Below the pieces are notes generated by a model. It worked only from the letters and a program-made list of their open reading frames with translations, was not told the origin of the DNA and made no database searches. A program made the position numbers and the translations under genes. From the NCBI RefSeq assembly GCF_042684365.1, contig NZ_JBHULI010000022.1, positions 186,001-250,000 on the forward strand: DNA of 64,000 bases. The letters are read 5' to 3'. The stretch comes from Gracilimonas halophila. Lineage in GTDB: Bacteria; Bacteroidota; Rhodothermia; Balneolales; Balneolaceae. Each line of letters begins with the position of its first letter. The first letter of the stretch is position 1. Of the stretch, positions 6,241-14,306 are shown piece after piece.

Positions 6241-7239
6241 ATGGAATACAGATTTTTAGGACGATCAGGACTTAAGGTATCAGCACTCTCATTTGGCTCT
6301 TGGGTCACCTTCGGTGAGCAGGTTGATACCGATCTGGCCTATAACCAGATGAAGACGGCGTACGATGCCGGGGTAAACTTTTTTGATAATGCCGAGGCTT
6401 ACGAAGCCGGTAAGTCAGAAACGATCATGGGAGAGGTGATCCAAAAGACAGGATGGAAACGATCGGACCTGGTTCTTTCAACCAAGATCTTCTGGGGCGG
6501 GGAAGGCCCCAATGATGAGGGACTGTCTTTTAAACACATCAAAGAAGGTACGGAAGCTGCATTGAAGCGTCTCCAAACTGATTATGTGGATCTGATCTTT
6601 TGTCACCGCCCCGATATTCATACACCGATCGAGGAAACGGTGTGGGCCATGAATCAGGTGATCAATGAAGGGAAAGCATTGTACTGGGGAACAAGTGAAT
6701 GGAATGCCACACAGATCCGAAAAGCATATGATTTTGCCAAAGAGAATAATCTGCGTCCGCCCCTGATGGAACAGCCTGAATACAACATGTTTAAACGGGA
6801 TAAAGTAGAAGCTGAATTTGCTCCTCTTTATGAAGACATCGGATTGGGTACCACAATATGGAGCCCTCTGGCAAGTGGTCTTTTAACCGGGAAATATAAT
6901 GATGGCATCCCCGAAGGTTCCCGACTGGATCTTAAGAAATACAGCTGGCTTCGAAAAAAACTACTGGAATCCGAGAAAGGAAAAGAAAAGCTCAGAAAAG
7001 TAGAAAAGCTGGCGAAAGTATCTGATGGTATTGGTGTTCCCATGCCGCAACTGGCACTTATATGGTGCCTGAAGAATCCGAACGTAAGTACGGTTATCAC
7101 AGGTGCTTCCAGTGTGGAACAGGTGGAGCAAAATATGAAAGCGATCGATCTTGTTGATAAGGTGGATGACGAAGCCATGGATAAGATCGAGAAAATTCTT
7201 GATAACAAGCCCAGAGAAGAAATGGACTGGAGAAGATAA
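6241..7239 (+). CDS. Aldo/keto reductase, Kv-beta-like (AKR6/YghZ type)
   Basis: 332 residues forming a complete (beta/alpha)8 aldo/keto reductase. The start MEYRFLGRSGLKVSALSFGSW is typical of the voltage-gated potassium-channel beta-subunit branch. The catalytic tetrad is visible: Asp in FFDNAEAY, Tyr in the same stretch, Lys in LSTKIFWGG, His in IFCHRPD. The NADPH-binding end is present (VITGASSVEQVEQNMKA). Probable role: NADPH-dependent reduction of reactive aldehydes. It stands alone between the tRNA and a bidirectional terminator. Confidence 0.9.
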   Translation: MEYRFLGRSGLKVSALSFGSWVTFGEQVDTDLAYNQMKTAYDAGVNFFDNAEAYEAGKSETIMGEVIQKTGWKRSDLVLSTKIFWGGEGPNDEGLSFKHIKEGTEAALKRLQTDYVDLIFCHRPDIHTPIEETVWAMNQVINEGKALYWGTSEWNATQIRKAYDFAKENNLRPPLMEQPEYNMFKRDKVEAEFAPLYEDIGLGTTIWSPLASGLLTGKYNDGIPEGSRLDLKKYSWLRKKLLESEKGKEKLRKVEKLAKVSDGIGVPMPQLALIWCLKNPNVSTVITGASSVEQVEQNMKAIDLVDKVDDEAMDKIEKILDNKPREEMDWRR

Positions 7240-7382
7240 TTAACCACCTACACCTTAGGCTCTTGAGCTATTGTACCTTTTACAAATACCGCACATCTAT
7301 GCGGTGATAAAAGGCAGATAAAGTGCGTAATTAAAGGAGGGTAAACTTAAGAGTAGTAGCTTTCGTGAGGTTACGTTGATCC

Positions 7383-7417
7383 TAAAACCACTGCTAAAAA
7401 AAGCAGTGGTTTTTTTA
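7383..7417. terminator. Bidirectional terminator
   Basis: AAAACCACTGCT and AGCAGTGGTTTT pair perfectly around A6, with a run of T on the plus strand and, because the left arm starts with A4, a T-run on the minus strand too. It separates the convergent aldo/keto reductase and DUF3127 genes. Confidence 0.85.
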
Positions 7418-7430
7418 TGGATCATACACT

Positions 7431-7793
7431 TTAGAATGGGAGGTCGTCATCAAGATCCATCTCTTGATTTCCATCCATTGTAAGTCCGGGAGCACTTGGT
7501 GGGGCCTCAGCCGGAGCTCCGCCCGTACCCTGTTCTATTTTCCATGCTTTAACATCCGTGTACCAGTTTCCCTTATACTCCCTGCTTTGGATATCAATAA
7601 AAGCAGTGATCTCATCTCCTTCATTGACGGCATTCTGATCTATATTCTCACCCCATTGTGTTATACAAACCTGCTTTGGGTATTTTCCTTTGGTCTCAAG
7701 AATAAAATCCCGTTTTCTCCAAGGACCATTTTTTCCCTGACCTGATTGTTCTTCCAATATTTTTGTGACTTTCCCTGTTAACTGCAGATCCAT
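7431..7793 (-). CDS. DUF3127 protein with an SSB-like acidic C-terminal tail
   Basis: 120 residues. Residues 1-85 (LTGKVTKILEEQSGQGKNGP, KRDFILETKGKYPKQVCITQ, VNEGDEITAFIDIQSREYKG) match the DUF3127 domain, an OB-fold-like domain common in Bacteroidota. A proline/alanine-rich linker follows, and the protein ends DLDDDLPF. That ending is the same type as the tip of single-stranded-DNA-binding protein (DDDIPF), which recruits DNA repair and replication enzymes. Together these suggest an auxiliary SSB-like protein; the binding activity is inferred. It is transcribed alone, divergent from hemA. Confidence 0.85.
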   Translation of the reverse strand: MDLQLTGKVTKILEEQSGQGKNGPWRKRDFILETKGKYPKQVCITQWGENIDQNAVNEGDEITAFIDIQSREYKGNWYTDVKAWKIEQGTGGAPAEAPPSAPGLTMDGNQEMDLDDDLPF

Positions 7794-7932
7794 TATAAGT
7801 GTATTAGGTTTTGATGATTTAAGATCGGAATATACTCATCAAGGTAACGAAGTTCGAACATAATGCTCACAAGCTTTAAAAAAATGATGCCATCGATAAA
7901 GATTACAAATCACAATTGATTACAATAAAATG

Positions 7933-7940
7933 TATCTTTG
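7933..7940 (+). promoter_or_regulatory. Possible -7 element of a Bacteroidota-type promoter for hemA
   Basis: TATCTTTG matches the TAnnTTTG -7 consensus of Bacteroidota sigma-A promoters. A TTG at 7916-7918 could serve as the -33 element but the 14-base spacing is shorter than usual. It would give a leader of about 140 bases before hemA that includes the dyad at 7995-8046. Confidence 0.3.
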
Positions 7941-7994
7941 GTTCTTCATAAAGCGTGAAGCTAAAAACCCTCGTAAAACAACGTTAGACATCGA

Positions 7995-8046
7995 TATTTT
8001 CCGAATATGAATTTTTTCTTCACATAATCTTCATATTCAGAAAATA
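7995..8046 (+). promoter_or_regulatory. Long hairpin in the hemA leader
   Basis: TATTTTCCGAATATGAA (7995-8011) and TTCATATTCAGAAAATA (8030-8046) are inverted repeats of 17 bases with a single mismatch and an 18-base loop. It ends 41 bases before the hemA ATG and is not followed by a T-run, so it is not a classical terminator. It may be an operator dyad or an RNA element controlling entry into the heme pathway; no known riboswitch was recognised. Confidence 0.55.
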
Positions 8047-8087
8047 CCTTCCTGACTAATGTGCCGGAAAATTTTTAAGAACTATTT

Positions 8088-9269
8088 ATGAGATTTAGTG
8101 CAATAGGTATTTCTCACTGGAAAAGTGAGGTTTCTATTCGTGAATTATTCTTTTTAGACAACGACCGCAGACAACTCCTGGAGTTTCACACTAAAGATAT
8201 ACCCGGTGGAATTTTAATGATGGATACCTGCAACAGAACCGAGCTGTATGCTTTTTGTGATCCGGAAGTACTTATATCTGCGCTTTGTAAATCCACAAAT
8301 ACGGATCGGGATTTTTTCCAGGAACACGGTTATGTATATACCGAAAATGACGCCTATGATCATTTGTATAAGGTTGGGGCAGGATTGGATTCTCAGGTTC
8401 TTGGCGATGTTCAGATCATACAGCAGGTAAAGCAGGCATATAAAAAAGCTAAGAAGAAGGGGCTTTCCGGTGAATTTCATCAATTGATACAATCTGTTTT
8501 CCGAGCACACAAACGGAGCCGTACCGAAACCAATTTTGGAAAAGGTACGGCCTCCGTCGGTTTCGCAGCCACCCAGCTTGCATTAGAACATTTCAAGGAC
8601 CTGAGTAAGATCAGGATCCTGCTGATCGGTGCAGGGAAAATGGGGAAGGTTTCAGCAAAGAATCTGGTCTCAAACGGTGCAGAACATATTTCAGTAGTAA
8701 ACCGAACCATTGATCGTGCCAAAGAACTTGCTTCTTCTTTTGATATCAAAGCTCATGCATTTTCAGAGCTGGATGATGAGATCAAAAAAGCAGACCTGAT
8801 CATAACAGCAACAGGGGCAAAGAACCCCATTTTACATCCTGAACATTTTGAAGGTATAGATCATCACCAATTGGTGCTGGATCTTAGCGTTCCAAGGAAT
8901 GTTGATCCAAAAGTGGCTGAGGCCGGCAATATTACGCTTATTGATATGGATTCCATCTATGAGGCCAACAAAAAAGCATTGGAACAACGGGAAAAAGCCA
9001 TCCCCGGGATCAAAAAGATCATTGAGGAGGAGAAAAGTGAATTCATGAATAGTGTGAAACGTTCAAGATATTTACTCCCCAGGATCAAAGAAATTGAGCA
9101 CCGTCTAAGCGATATCACCGATGCGGAATTGGATCGTGTGAAGAATAAAATGGATCAGGAATCCTACTCAAAAATGGAAGAAGTGACCCGCCGCATCAAG
9201 AAAAAGATCATGGCTATTCATATCGACCGAATTGATCAGGAATTTGAAAAAGCACAAAATGAAGCTTAG
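8088..9269 (+). CDS. hemA: Glutamyl-tRNA reductase
   Basis: 393 residues. Reduces glutamyl-tRNA(Glu) to glutamate-1-semialdehyde, the first committed step of C5 heme synthesis. The catalytic Cys48 lies in MMDTCNRTELYAF, followed by EVLGDVQI-type sequence (SQVLGDVQIIQQVKQAY), the Rossmann NADPH fold (RILLIGAGKMGKVSAKNL) and the C-terminal dimerisation helices. The length is close to the usual 400-430. It opens the hemACDE run and overlaps hemC by 11 bases, so translation is probably coupled. HemL, the next enzyme, lies at the far end of the same cluster. Confidence 0.97.
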   Translation: MRFSAIGISHWKSEVSIRELFFLDNDRRQLLEFHTKDIPGGILMMDTCNRTELYAFCDPEVLISALCKSTNTDRDFFQEHGYVYTENDAYDHLYKVGAGLDSQVLGDVQIIQQVKQAYKKAKKKGLSGEFHQLIQSVFRAHKRSRTETNFGKGTASVGFAATQLALEHFKDLSKIRILLIGAGKMGKVSAKNLVSNGAEHISVVNRTIDRAKELASSFDIKAHAFSELDDEIKKADLIITATGAKNPILHPEHFEGIDHHQLVLDLSVPRNVDPKVAEAGNITLIDMDSIYEANKKALEQREKAIPGIKKIIEEEKSEFMNSVKRSRYLLPRIKEIEHRLSDITDAELDRVKNKMDQESYSKMEEVTRRIKKKIMAIHIDRIDQEFEKAQNEA

Positions 9270-10158
9270 GATTGGTACACGTAAAAGTACACTGGCTTTA
9301 TGGCAGGCGAATAAAGTAGCCGATGCGCTGAATACCCAAGGGGTAGAAACAGAGCTTGTCGAGATCGAGTCCTTTGGAGACAAAGTACAGGATATTCCCA
9401 TTGATAAATTGGGTGATAAAGGTGTATTCACCAAAGCACTGGATGAAGCCCTCTTAGCCGGAGAGATCGATCTTGCAGTTCATTCACTCAAAGATGTACC
9501 TACCGTATTTCCTGACGGATTGAAACTGGCTGCTGTGTTAGAACGGGGAAATCCTATGGACGTATTAGTTTGCCCTGTTGAAGCTCCTCAAAAAGGCCAT
9601 AGTCGGGTCATAGCCACCGGAAGTATTCGCAGAACAGCATTTTGGAAAAACCGATTTCCCGGAGACGAAGTAGTTGGATTGAGAGGAAATGTTCCTACAC
9701 GACTTGAAAAAGTTGACTCTAATCGATGGCATGGGGCTATTTTTGCTGCTGCAGGACTGGAAAGGATCGGGTATAAAGACCGGATTTCGGAAATTTTGGA
9801 TTGGATGATCCCTGCTCCCTCTCAGGGGATCGTAGGAATTGTAACCGCCGAGAAAATTGACTTTGAAGATGTTTTAGCAAAGATCGACCACAAGGAAAGT
9901 CATCTCTGTGGATCTATTGAACGTGCTTTTTTAAATGAACTGGAAGCAGGATGTTCAAGTCCTGTTGGAGCTCATGCCGATATCAAGAATGGAGTTCTGT
10001 ATTTTATTGGGGCTGTTCTTTCTTTGGATGGCTCAAAGCGGCTGGATGTAGAAAGAGAAATTTCTGTGGATCAGGCTGTTGCTCAAAAAGGAGCTGAGTG
10101 GGCTAAATTGTTAAAAGGCGAAGGAGCAGCTGAATTATTAGATCATTCTGATGAATAA
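9259..10158 (+). CDS. hemC: Hydroxymethylbilane synthase (porphobilinogen deaminase)
   Basis: 299 residues from the ATG at 9259, which gives the family start MKLRIGTRKSTLALWQA; an upstream TTG in frame is inside hemA and less likely. It joins four porphobilinogen units into hydroxymethylbilane. Cys232 in LEAGCSSPVGAHA carries the dipyrromethane cofactor; the substrate-binding region HSLKDVPT and the conserved ATGSIRRTAFW and GLRGNVPTRLEK segments are intact. It overlaps hemA at its start and hemD at its end. Confidence 0.97.
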   Translation: MKLRIGTRKSTLALWQANKVADALNTQGVETELVEIESFGDKVQDIPIDKLGDKGVFTKALDEALLAGEIDLAVHSLKDVPTVFPDGLKLAAVLERGNPMDVLVCPVEAPQKGHSRVIATGSIRRTAFWKNRFPGDEVVGLRGNVPTRLEKVDSNRWHGAIFAAAGLERIGYKDRISEILDWMIPAPSQGIVGIVTAEKIDFEDVLAKIDHKESHLCGSIERAFLNELEAGCSSPVGAHADIKNGVLYFIGAVLSLDGSKRLDVEREISVDQAVAQKGAEWAKLLKGEGAAELLDHSDE

Positions 10159-10837
10159 TAAAAAGCCGTCGATCTTATTTACCACCCAGCTTACCGAACA
10201 AAAGCGCTGTATGCTTGAGGACGGTAAACTATTGATCGAAAGCATTCCCTTCATCACTTTTGAGTACCTGATGCCGGCCATGTGGCTCAGCCAGGTTCCA
10301 AAACACGCAGATGCCTGGATCTTCACCAGTAAAAAAGCAGTAAGGGCGATCAAACCGATGATCAAAGACCTGATCATCCCCAATCACATTTTTGCGGTAG
10401 GGGCTAAAACGGCTGAGAAACTTGAAGAACTTGGGCTGGAAGTCACTATACCGGATGAATATAATGCAGTTACCCTGGCCGGTAAAATGAAACAGCTTGA
10501 ATTGAAAGAAGTGGTTCACTTTTGCGGAAACCTAAAAGGAGCGGATCTCTCAAAATTGCTGGGTGATTCAACCAATCTAAATTCAGTCGAAGTCTACCGT
10601 ACAAAACACACTGCCCATAAGATCAATACCGGTGAATTTAATGGGATCGTTTTTATGAGCCCAAGTGCTGTTGAGTCTTTCAGCGAACAGAATTCAATCT
10701 CTGAAAAAACTCAGGTTTTTTGTATTGGGCCAACTACCGAACAAACTGCTAACGAAGCGGGGATGAAAAATTGTATCACCCCGGAATATTCAACTCTGGA
10801 TTCACTTATGGAATCCATCCAAACATTTTATTTATAG
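10151..10837 (+). CDS. hemD: Uroporphyrinogen-III synthase
   Basis: 228 residues, with the low conservation usual for HemD. Identified by the two-domain pattern (IFTSKKAVRAI in domain 1, GIVFMSPSAVESF and CIGPTTEQTANEAG in domain 2; the latter matches the typical xIGxxTxxxAxxxG motif) and by its place between hemC and hemE. It closes and inverts ring D of hydroxymethylbilane. It overlaps hemC by eight bases and ends three bases before hemE. Confidence 0.9.
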   Translation: MNNKKPSILFTTQLTEQKRCMLEDGKLLIESIPFITFEYLMPAMWLSQVPKHADAWIFTSKKAVRAIKPMIKDLIIPNHIFAVGAKTAEKLEELGLEVTIPDEYNAVTLAGKMKQLELKEVVHFCGNLKGADLSKLLGDSTNLNSVEVYRTKHTAHKINTGEFNGIVFMSPSAVESFSEQNSISEKTQVFCIGPTTEQTANEAGMKNCITPEYSTLDSLMESIQTFYL

Positions 10838-10840
10838 TAC

Positions 10841-11872
10841 ATGTCATTTCCCGAACTCAAAAACCGACTGCTACTCGATACACTGGAAGGTAAAGAAACT
10901 GAACGCCCGCCTGTTTGGATGATGCGACAAGCCGGACGTTACCTTCCGGAATACATGGAGATCAAGAAGAAGTACAGCTTTTTTGAGCGGGTAAAGACCC
11001 CTGAACTAGCCTGTGAGATCACCATTCAGCCGATCGATATTGTAGGAACCGATGCGGCTATTCTATTTTCCGATATTTTAGTGCTTATAGAATGTCTGGA
11101 TGTGGAAGTACAGCTCAAACCCGGATTCGGCCCTTATTTACCGGATCCGATCCGCACGGTAGAACAGGTTGAAAAATTGAACATCATTCCTGCTGAAGAG
11201 CAACTGCAATATGTCTATGATGCGTTGACTCTTACAAGAAAAACCTTAGATGGCCGTGTTCCGCTCATCGGATTTGCCGGCGCTCCATGGACGTTATTCT
11301 GTTATTTGGTGGAAGGCCAGGGATCTAAGACCTTTTCTACAGCTAAATCATTTTTATTCTCACAACCGAAAGCTGCCCAGAAGTTATTGGAGGTTATGAC
11401 GGATCAGACGATCCAGTATTTACATCACCAGGTGAAAGCCGGGGCGCAGGTATTGCAGGTATTTGAATCGTGGGCTGCTGCACTGGGACCTGATGATTTC
11501 AAGAAACTGGCATTGCCGCACCTTCAAAGAATTGCCTCAGAAGACTATGGTGTACCATTGATCATGTTTTGTAAAGATGCCGAGTGGAGTTATCCCTTTT
11601 TTGCCGGAACGAGTGTACCCGGATTTGGGATCGGATGGGGATGTACGCCCGAACACGCACGACAATTTGCCGGAGATAAAGTGGTTCAGGGAAATTTCGA
11701 TCCATCCAAGTTGTTGATGGAACCGGAGCAGATCGAAGCCGAGGCTAAGGAGATGATGCAGCGATTCGGAAAAGGGAATTACATCGCCAATTTAGGGCAT
11801 GGAATTTTGCCGAATGTCCCTGTAGAAAATGCCAAGACTTTTGTAGATACCGTCAAGAATTTTCGATCTTGA
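10841..11872 (+). CDS. hemE: Uroporphyrinogen decarboxylase
   Basis: 343 residues, the usual length. The N-terminal signature PPVWMMRQAGRYLPEYME is complete, and the active-site Asp of the AILFSDILV segment and the C-terminal HGILPNVPVENAKTFVDTV are present. It converts uroporphyrinogen III into coproporphyrinogen III in the cytoplasm. It starts three bases after hemD. The gene is followed by about 275 bases filled with hairpin repeats before hemF, so hemF may be expressed separately or through partial read-through. Confidence 0.97.
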   Translation: MSFPELKNRLLLDTLEGKETERPPVWMMRQAGRYLPEYMEIKKKYSFFERVKTPELACEITIQPIDIVGTDAAILFSDILVLIECLDVEVQLKPGFGPYLPDPIRTVEQVEKLNIIPAEEQLQYVYDALTLTRKTLDGRVPLIGFAGAPWTLFCYLVEGQGSKTFSTAKSFLFSQPKAAQKLLEVMTDQTIQYLHHQVKAGAQVLQVFESWAAALGPDDFKKLALPHLQRIASEDYGVPLIMFCKDAEWSYPFFAGTSVPGFGIGWGCTPEHARQFAGDKVVQGNFDPSKLLMEPEQIEAEAKEMMQRFGKGNYIANLGHGILPNVPVENAKTFVDTVKNFRS

Positions 11873-11877
11873 AACCA

Positions 11878-11927
11878 AGCGGACCGGGTGGTCCGCTAAT
11901 GCATTCCAAACGGTGGTTGGGAACGAG
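11878..11927 (+). repeat. REP-like bipartite hairpin repeat, family 2, copy 1
   Basis: Hairpin AGCGGACC-gggt-GGTCCGCT is followed by a second, imperfect hairpin GCATTCC...GGTTGGGAACGAG. It starts six bases after the hemE stop codon. Related copies lie at 14169-14219 and 23295-23345. Confidence 0.75.
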
Positions 11928-11933
11928 TTTAAA

Positions 11934-11989
11934 TAGTCCTCCCTGAAAGTAACGAACAAGTTCGTTCTTTCTGTCCCTCCAAAGGGACA
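11934..11989 (-). repeat. Structured intergenic repeat, family 1, copy B
   Basis: Inverted relative to copy A. Read on the minus strand it starts with the identical TGTCCCTTTGGAGGGACA, then a hairpin GAAAG-AACGAA-cttg-TTCGTT-a-CTTTC and CAGGGAGGACTA. Compared with copy A the stem bases change on both sides while the pairing, loop and bulge remain. Confidence 0.7.
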
Positions 11990-12051
11990 CAGGTTCTTGC
12001 TTTTAGATTTTTTTAAGTCAATTGCTTAGATAGTAAGAATTGGTGAGAATC

Positions 12052-12108
12052 TGTCTCTCTTTGGAGAGAGACCTGATTCAGTTGTACTGAAATCCAGTTA
12101 GAGGACAG
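12052..12108 (+). repeat. Structured intergenic repeat, family 1, diverged copy C
   Basis: TGTCTCTCTTTGGAGAGAGA forms the first hairpin, CTGATTCAG-ttgta-CTGAAATCCAG the second, and the element ends AGAGGACAG. It shares the architecture of copies A and B with changed stem sequences. It lies 41 bases before hemF. Confidence 0.5.
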
Positions 12109-12148
12109 AGTATGATAACGGCCAAATATTGAAAATGAAACTGAGATA

Positions 12149-13081
12149 ATGAAAACCCGAAACCTAACGTCCATAAAACCCCAATTCACACAATTCGTCT
12201 CTGATGTTCAACAACACATCTGTGATGAACTGGAAGCTGTTGAAGGAACCCAAAAATTCCTGATCGAGGATTGGGAAAGAGATGGATTTGGCGGGGGAAG
12301 TACGCGTATTATAGCTGATGGGGAAGTCATTGAGAAAGGCGGGGTGAATGTATCAACGGTAGGCGGAGCGTTGCCTGAAGCCATGCAGAAGAAATTTGAA
12401 GTGCCGGATTCTGAGTTTTTTGCTACTGGTGTCTCACTTGTTATTCATCCCCGAAATCCGTTTGCACCTACGGTTCATGCTAATTACCGCTATTTTGAAT
12501 TGTATGATAAGGAAACAGGTGAACTGCGAGATCAATGGTTTGGCGGCGGGGCTGACATGACCCCTTATTACCTTTTTCCGGAAGACGCCAAGCATTTTCA
12601 TCAAGTACACAAAGCAGTTTGCGATAGATTCGATCCCAATTATTATTCCACTTTCAAAGCAGAGTGTGATGCCTATTTCTACAACCACCATCGGGAGGAA
12701 GCGCGGGGCATTGGCGGACTATTTTTTGACTACCAGCGACCTGATGAAAAGCGTTCGGCTGAAGACCTGTTTGAGTTTTCGAAAGCCTGTGGATTTGCTT
12801 TCACAGATGCATATATCCCAATTCTGAAAGACAGGAAGGATGTTGAGTTCAATGAAGAGCACCGTAAGTGGCAGGAGATCCGTCGCGGCAGATACGTAGA
12901 ATTTAATTTGATCCACGATCGCGGTACCTTGTTTGGGCTAAAGACCAAAGGCCGGATCGAGTCTATCTTGATGAGTCTGCCGCCTCAGGTAAGATGGGTG
13001 TACGATCACCATCCCGAAGAAGGCAGCCCTGAAGCAGAATTGATAGAGCATTTGAAGCCTGTTGATTGGATTAATTATTAA
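12149..13081 (+). CDS. hemF: Oxygen-dependent coproporphyrinogen III oxidase
   Basis: 310 residues, the usual HemF length. Signature segments GGGADMTPYYLFPEDAKHFH, RGIGGLFFDY and RRGRYVEFNLIHDRGTLFGL are intact. It performs the oxidative decarboxylation of coproporphyrinogen III to protoporphyrinogen IX with molecular oxygen, which points to an aerobic lifestyle; no radical-SAM HemN is seen in this window. It follows hemE after a repeat-rich gap and precedes hemB. Confidence 0.97.
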   Translation: MKTRNLTSIKPQFTQFVSDVQQHICDELEAVEGTQKFLIEDWERDGFGGGSTRIIADGEVIEKGGVNVSTVGGALPEAMQKKFEVPDSEFFATGVSLVIHPRNPFAPTVHANYRYFELYDKETGELRDQWFGGGADMTPYYLFPEDAKHFHQVHKAVCDRFDPNYYSTFKAECDAYFYNHHREEARGIGGLFFDYQRPDEKRSAEDLFEFSKACGFAFTDAYIPILKDRKDVEFNEEHRKWQEIRRGRYVEFNLIHDRGTLFGLKTKGRIESILMSLPPQVRWVYDHHPEEGSPEAELIEHLKPVDWINY

Positions 13082-13097
13082 ATAAGTGAAAGGGGAG

Positions 13098-13147
13098 AAG
13101 TGAAAAGGCAATAGTTCATTTATGGCTTTTCACTTTTGCCTTTTCAC
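13098..13147 (+). promoter_or_regulatory. Inverted repeats with two alternative pairings before hemB
   Basis: GTGAAAAGGCAA at 13100-13111 can pair perfectly with TTGCCTTTTCAC at 13136-13147, or, as AAGTGAAAAG from 13098, with CTTTTCACTT at 13126-13135. The two hairpins exclude each other. They lie between hemF and the hemB start at 13167. Low complexity makes chance or simple repeat expansion possible. Confidence 0.4.
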
Positions 13148-13166
13148 GTTTCACAAACAGAAAACC

Positions 13167-14150
13167 ATGAAATATCCTACAACCCGATTAAGACGAAATC
13201 GTCAGTCATCTGCTATCCGTGAAATGGTGCAGGAACACCGTCTGCATCCGTCCGATTTTATTGCCCCGGTCTTTATCATGGAGGGGAAGGATCAAAAAGA
13301 AGAGATCTCCAGTATGCCGGGTTATTTCAGGTACACACTGGATGTTTTAGGAAAAGAATTGGAAGAGCTCATCGAGGTGGGAATTCAGTCGGTATTATTA
13401 TTTGTGAAAGTTCCCGATCCAAAAAAAGATAATGAAGGAACGGAGGCTTTGAACGAGAATGGATTGATGCAGGAATCGGTTCGGTTCATCAAGGAAAAGT
13501 ATCCGGATCTGTATGTTATGACGGATGTAGCAATGGATCCGTATTCATCCTACGGTCATGATGGGATAGTAGAAGATGGTGGGATCGTGAACGACCCTTC
13601 AGTAGAAGTATTGGCGAAGATGGCAGTGAGTCATGCAAAAGCCGGCGCCGATATGGTGGCTCCATCTGACATGATGGATGGCAGAATTGGAGTGATGCGC
13701 AAGGCACTTGACGAAGCCGGATTTGAGCATACAGGTATTATGGCCTACAGTGCTAAATACGCCTCTTCCTTCTATGGACCGTTTCGTGATGCACTTGATT
13801 CTGCTCCGGGATTTGGAGATAAGAAAACCTATCAGTTGAATCCGGCTAATGTAGAAGAAGCCCTGCGTGAAGTGGAACTTGATATTAATGAAGGGGCCGA
13901 TATCGTAATGGTGAAGCCGGGAATGCCCTATTTGGATGTGGTCCGTGCTGTGAAACAGAATTTCAACATCCCAGTGTCGGTCTATAATGTGTCCGGAGAA
14001 TATGCGATGATCAAAGCAGCGGCTGAAAAAGGCTGGCTGAATGAGGAAGAAGTGATGATGGAGTCCCTGCTGGCCTTCAAACGAGCCGGTGCAGACCTGA
14101 TCGCAACGTATTTTGCCAAGCAGGCGGCGAGGCTTTTAAAGACTATGTAA
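13167..14150 (+). CDS. hemB: Delta-aminolevulinic acid dehydratase (porphobilinogen synthase), Mg-type
   Basis: 327 residues from the ATG at 13167 (family-like start MKYPTTRLRRNRQSSAIREM). An ATG at 13122 is in frame but would translate the hairpin region, so I reject it. It condenses two 5-aminolevulinate molecules into porphobilinogen. The active-site lysines lie in AYSAKYASSFYGPFRD and IVMVKPGMPYLD. The metal site reads DVAMDPYSSYGHDG (residues 120-133): Ala122, Asp124 and Asp132 replace the three zinc-binding cysteines of Zn enzymes, as in the Mg-dependent Pseudomonas type. Confidence 0.96.
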   Translation: MKYPTTRLRRNRQSSAIREMVQEHRLHPSDFIAPVFIMEGKDQKEEISSMPGYFRYTLDVLGKELEELIEVGIQSVLLFVKVPDPKKDNEGTEALNENGLMQESVRFIKEKYPDLYVMTDVAMDPYSSYGHDGIVEDGGIVNDPSVEVLAKMAVSHAKAGADMVAPSDMMDGRIGVMRKALDEAGFEHTGIMAYSAKYASSFYGPFRDALDSAPGFGDKKTYQLNPANVEEALREVELDINEGADIVMVKPGMPYLDVVRAVKQNFNIPVSVYNVSGEYAMIKAAAEKGWLNEEEVMMESLLAFKRAGADLIATYFAKQAARLLKTM

Positions 14151-14168
14151 ATCAAATCGCTATCAGAT

Positions 14169-14219
14169 GGACCGGGAGGTCCGGAGTGGCATTCCCAACC
14201 GGGTGGTTGGGAACGAGGG
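14169..14219 (+). repeat. REP-like bipartite hairpin repeat, family 2, copy 2
   Basis: GGACC-ggga-GGTCC followed by GCATTCCCAACC-gggt-GGTTGGGAACGAGG, a perfect second hairpin core. It lies 18 bases after the hemB stop codon. Confidence 0.8.
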
Positions 14220-14227
14220 AAAGTACC

Positions 14228-14251
14228 GTAGGGGCGAATCGCATTCGCCTA
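14228..14251. repeat. GCAT-centred palindrome, family 3, copy 1
   Basis: GTAGGGGCGAATCGCATTCGCC: stem GGCGAAT/ATTCGCC around a CGC loop. Same design as the elements at 14307-14350 and 23243-23279, namely TAGRGRCG, variable stem, CGCAT or TGCAT centre, matching right arm. Confidence 0.55.
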
Positions 14252-14306
14252 TTTTTGGTTCCAACACAGAGTGTAGGAAACTTATAGATTAAATATTGAA
14301 TATTCC

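Noticed and set aside
13122..13166. In-frame upstream ATG for hemB
   Set aside because: The added 15 residues would be encoded by the hairpin region and do not resemble any HemB start; the ATG at 13167 fits the family.
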